Shown: one piece after another, positions 59,354 through 64,000 of the stretch
Layout: each line of letters opens with the position of its first letter
How positions within the stretch are numbered: position 1 is the stretch's first letter
From: Salinicoccus sesuvii
GTDB lineage: Bacteria; Bacillota; Bacilli; Staphylococcales; Salinicoccaceae
DNA length: 64,000 nucleotides
Direction: 5' to 3'
Assembly (NCBI RefSeq): GCF_042648145.1
Contig: NZ_JBHRWV010000001.1
Location: 124,001-188,000, forward strand
Program-made: the position numbers and the translations under genes
Notes under the pieces: generated by a model
Told to the model about the DNA's origin: nothing
The model's database searches: none
Seen by the model: the letters and a program-made list of their open reading frames with translations, nothing else

Positions 59354-59467
59354 CTAGAAAAAAAGAAAGTAAAAGTGTTTTTATGGTAAAATGTAACCGT
59401 ATAGATGCTAAGGATTACTGGTTGCTTGTGATTTAAAAACTTTGTTCTTGTTGAAGGGGAGAGAGGT

Positions 59468-59845
59468 ATGTTCACTAAGCTTGCAGAGGTCATGCTTTAT
59501 GTAGAGGATCAGGACGGCGCAAAGAAGTTTTGGACGGAAAAACTTGGCTTCAAAGTGATTAATGAATCGGATCAAGGTGATGAGATGCGGTGGATCGAAA
59601 TCAGACCGACAGAAGGTGCAGAGACAAGCATTATCCTTTTTGATCGGAAAGTGGTAGAAAAGTTTTCACCAGAGCTCAACTTCGGTACGCCTTCACTCAT
59701 GTTTTTCACAAAAGATCTGGATGCACTTCATCAAGAGTTGAGGGAGAAGGGTGTCAATGTTGGTGAAATTGAGACGTTCTCGTCGATGCGCACTTTCAAT
59801 TTCGCAGACGAAGAAGAAAACTACTTTGCAGTTATGACAGGATGA
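59468..59845 (+). CDS. VOC-family (glyoxalase/bleomycin-resistance fold) protein
   Basis: 125-aa single-domain protein of the vicinal-oxygen-chelate superfamily, with two beta-alpha-beta-beta-beta halves: AEVMLYVEDQDGAKKFWTEKLGF and PSLMFFTKDLDALHQELREKG. It could be a dioxygenase-like, glyoxalase-like or antibiotic-binding protein. GAGAGGT precedes the ATG. It is a single gene followed by a terminator. Confidence 0.85.
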   Translation: MFTKLAEVMLYVEDQDGAKKFWTEKLGFKVINESDQGDEMRWIEIRPTEGAETSIILFDRKVVEKFSPELNFGTPSLMFFTKDLDALHQELREKGVNVGEIETFSSMRTFNFADEEENYFAVMTG

Positions 59846-59848
59846 CAA

Positions 59849-59884
59849 AAAAGCCACACCTTCCAATATGAAGGTGTGGCTTTT
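59849..59884. terminator. Bidirectional terminator (VOC gene / tRNA-Ala)
   Basis: AAAAGCCACACCTT (59849-59862) pairs with AAGGTGTGGCTTTT (59871-59884); it serves the convergent tRNA as well, 4 bases from its 3' end. Confidence 0.9.
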
Positions 59885-59888
59885 AATA

Positions 59889-59961
59889 TGGAACCAAGGG
59901 GGATCGAACCCCTGACCTTTGCACTGCCAGTGCAACGCTCTCCCAGCTGAGCTATGGCCCC
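59889..59961 (-). tRNA. tRNA-Ala (anticodon GGC)
   Basis: 73 nt on the minus strand. Acceptor GGGGCCA pairs with TGGTTCC plus discriminator A; the D arm is GCTCAGCTGGGAGAGC; the anticodon stem TTGCA/TGCAA encloses loop CTGGCAG with anticodon GGC; the T arm contains GGTTCGATCC. CCA is not encoded. Confidence 0.95.
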
Positions 59962-59977
59962 TTGACGATACTCCCAT

Positions 59978-60006
59978 ATTTTATACGAATATGCAGAGAG
60001 ATACAA
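59978..60006 (-). promoter_or_regulatory. tRNA-Ala promoter
   Basis: On the minus strand TTGTAT (60006-60001), 17 bases, TAAAAT (59983-59978), placing the start about 10 bases before the mature tRNA 5' end. Confidence 0.55.
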
Positions 60007-60147
60007 GTCTAATTCTACACTGAAATTGCGGTGATAAATAATCCAAAAATTGTATAAAAATTGATTTTATTGAATAATCCGAACGATTAATGGTAATATT
60101 CTAAACAGGTAGACATATCTGAAAAATCATTGTAACATATTTAAGTG

Positions 60148-60163
60148 TTCATATTTATATGAA
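60148..60163. promoter_or_regulatory. Inverted repeat upstream of the abg operon
   Basis: TTCATAT and ATATGAA around TT, inside a 235-base A+T-rich stretch (60007-60241) that has no gene. It is a candidate operator of abgBTA by position only. Confidence 0.35.
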
Positions 60164-60241
60164 TGTAAAACACGAACATTAATAGACATCTAATGAGGTT
60201 GGGGACATTATTTTAATACATATGAAAGGGGATAGGGATTG

Positions 60242-61672
60242 ATGAACACATTTGTAAATGATTACTTGAAGGAAAATAAGTCTTATTTCGAATCGGTAAG
60301 TGCATACATATTCCACCACCCTGAAACACGCTTTGAAGAATATGAATCGGCAAAGTTTCTTGCAGACGAATGTGAAAAACAGGGATTTGTTGTCGAGCGA
60401 AACGTTGCAGATATAGACACGGCATTTACAGCAACTTACGGATCGGAAGGACCTGAGATTGGTTTTCTTGGCGAGTTTGATGCTTTATCGGGATTGAGCC
60501 AGCAACCGGGTGAGACAACCTATCAGCCACTTGAGACAGATATTGGTCATGGTTGCGGTCATAATCTGCTTGGGACGGGGGCTTTCGCTGCGGCTTGTGC
60601 CACAAAAGCATATCTTGAGCACCATAACTTGCCCGGCAAGGTGACATTCTTCGGCTGTCCGGGAGAAGAGGGGGGATCCGGTAAGACCTTCATGGTACGA
60701 AAAGGTGTATTCGATGATGTGGATGCAGCACTCACATGGCATCCGTCGTCGACGAATGCCATTATGGACTTCTCGACATTGGCGAATTACCAAGTCTATT
60801 TCAAATTCCATGGACGCTCTTCCCATGCAGCACATACACCGCATCTCGGCCGAAGTGCACTCGATGCAGTTGAGCTTATGAACGTCGGCGTCAACTACTT
60901 GCGTGAGCATGTCATCCCGGAAGCACGCATGCATTATGCAGTGACCAACACTGGTGGCATCTCTCCAAATGTCGTCCAGGCACAGGCTGAAGTGCTCTAT
61001 CTCATCCGTGCACCCCGTGTGGATCAGGTCGAGGAGATCTATCAGCGTGTTGTCAAGATTGCCGAAGGGGCAGCGATGATGACCGAGACCGAGATGACGA
61101 TTGATTTCGATAAAGGGTGTTCAAACTACATACCGAACCGCCATCTCGAAAAACTCCTCTACGAAGGACTCGAAGCAGCAGGCGCCGGAGAGCCGAAAGA
61201 AGATGAAAAAGCATTCGCTAAAAAACTGTGGGAGACGTTGCCTGAATCTGTGCAACAGAATTACCTTGAGCCGATCAGTGGCTTCGGTTACACCGGTGAC
61301 GGCTCGGAGTATGCCGGAAAATATCTGGCAGACACTATCTCACCGTATATAGGCAGAGAGGGCATACTGCCTGGATCGACAGATGTCGGGGACGTCAGCT
61401 GGATTGTGCCAACGGCACAGCTCTCGGCAGCGACGTCCGCACTCGGCACGATATTGCACTCCTGGCAGATGACATCACAAGGGTTAAGTGATTTCGCGAA
61501 CCGCGGCATGCTTAGGGCAGCTGAAGGTATGGCGATTGCTGGTGTGCGTTTGTTCGAATCAAAAGAAGATCTGGTCGAAGTCAGGGAAGAATTCGAAAGC
61601 TTCAGGGAGAAGCATGATTACATGAATCCGATTCCGGATGATGTAACGCCTTCGAAACTAAGCGACAGATAA
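60242..61672 (+). CDS. abgB: Aminobenzoyl-glutamate utilisation protein B (M20 peptidase)
   Basis: M20-family zinc peptidase subunit, 476 aa. Metal site pieces: EFDALSG, GHGCGHNLLG and GCPGEEGGSGK, with the dimerisation-domain HGRSSHAAHTPH; the last Asp/His site sits near the C-terminus (LPGSTDVGDVSW), the AbgB arrangement. With AbgA it hydrolyses p-aminobenzoyl-glutamate from folate breakdown. AAAGGGGAT precedes the ATG at 60242. First gene of abgB-abgT-abgA. Confidence 0.88.
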   Translation: MNTFVNDYLKENKSYFESVSAYIFHHPETRFEEYESAKFLADECEKQGFVVERNVADIDTAFTATYGSEGPEIGFLGEFDALSGLSQQPGETTYQPLETDIGHGCGHNLLGTGAFAAACATKAYLEHHNLPGKVTFFGCPGEEGGSGKTFMVRKGVFDDVDAALTWHPSSTNAIMDFSTLANYQVYFKFHGRSSHAAHTPHLGRSALDAVELMNVGVNYLREHVIPEARMHYAVTNTGGISPNVVQAQAEVLYLIRAPRVDQVEEIYQRVVKIAEGAAMMTETEMTIDFDKGCSNYIPNRHLEKLLYEGLEAAGAGEPKEDEKAFAKKLWETLPESVQQNYLEPISGFGYTGDGSEYAGKYLADTISPYIGREGILPGSTDVGDVSWIVPTAQLSAATSALGTILHSWQMTSQGLSDFANRGMLRAAEGMAIAGVRLFESKEDLVEVREEFESFREKHDYMNPIPDDVTPSKLSDR

Positions 61673-61705
61673 TAAAATTAAAAAACGATAATAGTGAGGT
61701 GTCCT

Positions 61706-63229
61706 ATGACAAAAAAGAAAGGCATATTTGCCAAATTCCTAGATGGTGTTGAACGGCTCGGTAACAAGCTACCGGATCCATTTGTACTGTTTGTTGCATT
61801 ATGTTTCCTGATGATTCTTCTATCATTCATATTCAGTGTTGCCGGTGCGTCCGTTATACACCCAGGTACAGGGGAAGAACTTGGTATTAGAAACCTTATG
61901 TCTGGTGAAGGGCTGCAGTTCATTCTGACATCCATGCTTGAAAACTTTACTGGCTTTGCGCCACTCGGGCTTGTTCTGGCCATGATGCTTGGTATCGGTT
62001 TGGCAGAGAAGGTCGGATTGCTGGATTATGCAATCCGTAAGACAATACTTAAGTCACCGCCATTCCTTTTGACGTACACGGTTGTATTCGTGGGTATTAT
62101 GGGTAACCTAGCGTCCGATGCAGCGACTGTCATCATCCCGCCGCTCGGTGCACTTGTATTCTACAAGGTCGGTAGACATCCACTCGCCGGACTCGCAGCT
62201 GGTTTCGCAGGGGCTGGTGCCGGATTTACCGCCAACCTGTTCATCGCTGGTACGGATGCTTTGCTCTCTGGTATTACGACAGAAGCCGTTGCGGTCGTTA
62301 ACGACAGCATAGTCGTTACACCCGTTGATAACTGGTATTTCAACATCATTTCTGTATTCCTCTTGACTATTGTCGGTGGTCTTCTGACTTCAAAATTCGT
62401 CGAGCCGAGACTTGGTAAGTACAAAGGAGATGCTGTCGAAGAAGAGGAAACAGAAGAGCTGCCAAACGCGAAAAAAGGATTCTTTACGGCTGTTATCGCA
62501 GGACTGCTCTACTGGGCTATCATCATTACTGTAATCATGCTGCCAAACAGTCCACTCAGGAATGAAGAGGGAAGAATCATCCCGTCTCCATTCATCGATG
62601 GCATTGTACCGATCATCCTGATCTTCTTTATCATCATCGGTCTGGCGTTCGGTATCGTTACCGGCAAGATCCGTTCCGGTAAAGATGTTACAGACCATAT
62701 GACTGAAGCAATCAAAGATATGGCCGGCTACATTGTACTGGTATTCGCCATCGCGCAGTTCATCGCATATTTCAACTGGTCCAACTTAGGTACATGGATT
62801 GCCGTCAATGGTGCTGAATTCCTGCAGAGTGTCAACTTCACAGGCATGCCGCTCATCATCGGTTATATTCTCTTCACCGGTGCAATGAACTTCCTGATCA
62901 CTTCAGGTTCCGCCAAATGGGCGATCGAAGCACCGATATTCGTCCCGATGTTCATGCAGCTCGGTTATGATCCGGCCTTCACACAGGTCGCCTACCGTGT
63001 CGCAGATTCATCATTCAATATCGTAACACCACTGTTCCCATATATGGTCATCATCTTGGCATTCATGAAACGCTATGACAAGAACGCAAGTATCGGTACG
63101 TATATTTCACTGATGCTGCCGTATTCAATCGCATTCCTAGTGGCATGGATCTTGTTGATCCTGGTGTTCTACTATACAGGGCTACCATATGGTCCAGGTG
63201 TGTACACGTTCTTAGAAGATAGAGTATAA
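61706..63229 (+). CDS. abgT: p-Aminobenzoyl-glutamate transporter AbgT
   Basis: 507-aa membrane transporter of the AbgT family (E. coli length about 508), proton-motive-force driven. Family features: DPFVLFVALC near the N-terminus, GNLASDAATVIIPPLGA, AGFAGAGAGFTANLFIAGTDALL and SGSAKWAIEAPIFVPMF. Some AbgT members export sulfonamides, but the flanking abgB and abgA point to uptake of aminobenzoyl-glutamate. GAGGTG lies upstream of the ATG at 61706. Confidence 0.92.
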   Translation: MTKKKGIFAKFLDGVERLGNKLPDPFVLFVALCFLMILLSFIFSVAGASVIHPGTGEELGIRNLMSGEGLQFILTSMLENFTGFAPLGLVLAMMLGIGLAEKVGLLDYAIRKTILKSPPFLLTYTVVFVGIMGNLASDAATVIIPPLGALVFYKVGRHPLAGLAAGFAGAGAGFTANLFIAGTDALLSGITTEAVAVVNDSIVVTPVDNWYFNIISVFLLTIVGGLLTSKFVEPRLGKYKGDAVEEEETEELPNAKKGFFTAVIAGLLYWAIIITVIMLPNSPLRNEEGRIIPSPFIDGIVPIILIFFIIIGLAFGIVTGKIRSGKDVTDHMTEAIKDMAGYIVLVFAIAQFIAYFNWSNLGTWIAVNGAEFLQSVNFTGMPLIIGYILFTGAMNFLITSGSAKWAIEAPIFVPMFMQLGYDPAFTQVAYRVADSSFNIVTPLFPYMVIILAFMKRYDKNASIGTYISLMLPYSIAFLVAWILLILVFYYTGLPYGPGVYTFLEDRV

Positions 63230-63255
63230 AAATCACCTTTAAGGAGAGAAAAATA

Positions 63256-64000
63256 ATGACTCAGCTTGAAGAACAACTGATAGAATGGCGCAGGGATTTC
63301 CACCAGTACCCGGAACTCGGTTTCCTGGAGATGCGGACATCAACGATTGTTGCGGATATACTTGAGAATCTCGGTTTCGACATCGAGATCGGTAAAGCAG
63401 TCATGAATCCCGACTACTGCATGGGCAAACCAGATGAAGCAGAAACGAAAAAGCATTTGGAGTGGGCGAAGGAGAACGGTGCCATCGAAAAGTATCTCGG
63501 CTTCGTCTCTGGAGGCTACACCGGCATCGTTGCCACACTAGATACCGGTAAACCGGGTCCGACAGTGGCCTACCGTGTCGACATGGATGCACTGCCAATC
63601 TTTGAAGCGACTGGTGACGATCATGTACCTGTTGAAAAAGGATTCAGGTCGACGAATGAGAACATGCATGCATGTGGCCATGACGTGCACACGACGATTG
63701 GTCTCGGTCTGGCAACGAAACTGATGCAGAATAAAGATCAGCTTCAGGGCAAGATCAAAATTCTCTTCCAGCCGGCTGAAGAAGGGACACGTGGCGCACG
63801 TTCCATGGTAGAAGGTGGTGCGGTCGAAGGCATTGACTACCTGATCGCCTCACATATCGGTACAGGAGTTGCCCAGGATCACTTCGTTGCAGCGAATAAT
63901 GGCTTCCTTGCCACATCCAAGATGGATGTCACTTTCAAAGGTCTCTCGTCTCATGCAGGCGGCAGACCAGAAGAGGGGAAGAATGCCATGTTGGCAGCAG
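63256..64000 (+). CDS. abgA: Aminobenzoyl-glutamate utilisation protein A, 3' end outside window
   Basis: M20 peptidase subunit; 248 codons are visible and the frame is open at the right edge. MTQLEEQLIEWRRDFHQYPE opens the domain, YRVDMDALPI carries the first metal Asp, HACGHDVHTT the histidines, QPAEEGTRGA the catalytic Glu-Glu, and GLSSHAGGRPEEGKN the start of the dimerisation domain. An insertion with NPDYCMGKPDE near residue 50 is typical of AbgA. AAGGAG is 9 bases upstream. It is the third gene of the operon. Confidence 0.88.
   Translation, partial: MTQLEEQLIEWRRDFHQYPELGFLEMRTSTIVADILENLGFDIEIGKAVMNPDYCMGKPDEAETKKHLEWAKENGAIEKYLGFVSGGYTGIVATLDTGKPGPTVAYRVDMDALPIFEATGDDHVPVEKGFRSTNENMHACGHDVHTTIGLGLATKLMQNKDQLQGKIKILFQPAEEGTRGARSMVEGGAVEGIDYLIASHIGTGVAQDHFVAANNGFLATSKMDVTFKGLSSHAGGRPEEGKNAMLAA

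Noticed and set aside
59889..59961. tRNA-Ala as an integration site for a mobile element
   Set aside because: No integrase gene nearby and I noticed no repeat of the tRNA 3' end, although I could not search exhaustively.

Overview
The window looks like chromosome of a Gram-positive member of the Staphylococcaceae, probably a Salinicoccus or Jeotgalicoccus relative. The evidence is the Bacillales housekeeping neighbourhood at the left edge (octanoyl transferase lipL, YwfO-type HD hydrolase, ywhD, mgtE, ywiB-argS), strong AGGAGG ribosome sites, TTG/GTG starts and moderate G+C. This is inference from gene content and not a database match. No insertion sequence, integrase, phage gene, rRNA or CRISPR array was seen.

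Layout. 1-6.7 kb: housekeeping genes. 6.7-14.2 kb: an orphan BtuF/BtuC-type importer without an ATPase, then peptide catabolism (S9 peptidase, isoaspartyl dipeptidase, M24 peptidase) with an acetyltransferase and a membrane protein. 14.2-23.0 kb: an A+T-richer sortase-pilus island with a VWA tip adhesin, a backbone pilin and two sortases, one of them frameshifted. It is transcribed away from a divergent Mga/RofA-like regulator, across an intergenic region full of short repeats. 23-31 kb: EamA and ZIP transporters, an NAD(P)-binding oxidoreductase, a catalase-like/aldo-keto reductase pair, a thioesterase, a PAP2 phosphatase and a MarR-MFS unit with a clear autoregulatory promoter/operator.

31-57.5 kb is a sugar-acid and organic-acid catabolic region. 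It holds a GntR-controlled operon (GarR/LtnD-like dehydrogenase, DUF1537 acid-sugar kinase, GntP permease), a XRE-DUF3169 pair, an FAH-family hydrolase with an amidohydrolase, and a two-part SSS symporter. An IclR-led galactonate operon follows (dgoK, 2-hydroxyacid dehydrogenase, dgoA, dgoD, gntP), then gluconokinase with an unusual pRiA4b ORF-3-domain protein and a MOSC protein, and an SSS/amidohydrolase/DUF819 operon. Two paralogous SDR genes each carry a near-consensus catabolite-responsive element (cre), and a third cre lies in the GntR-controlled promoter, so CcpA-type carbon control probably runs through the region.

57.5-64 kb: RidA beside a frameshifted threonine-synthase-like PLP enzyme, a VOC protein, tRNA-Ala(GGC), and an aminobenzoyl-glutamate (abgB-abgT-abgA) operon that runs off the right edge.

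Two genes are broken by single-base differences in runs of five G/C. These may be real (decay or phase variation) or sequencing errors. Their intact downstream frames argue that the lesions are recent or artefactual.
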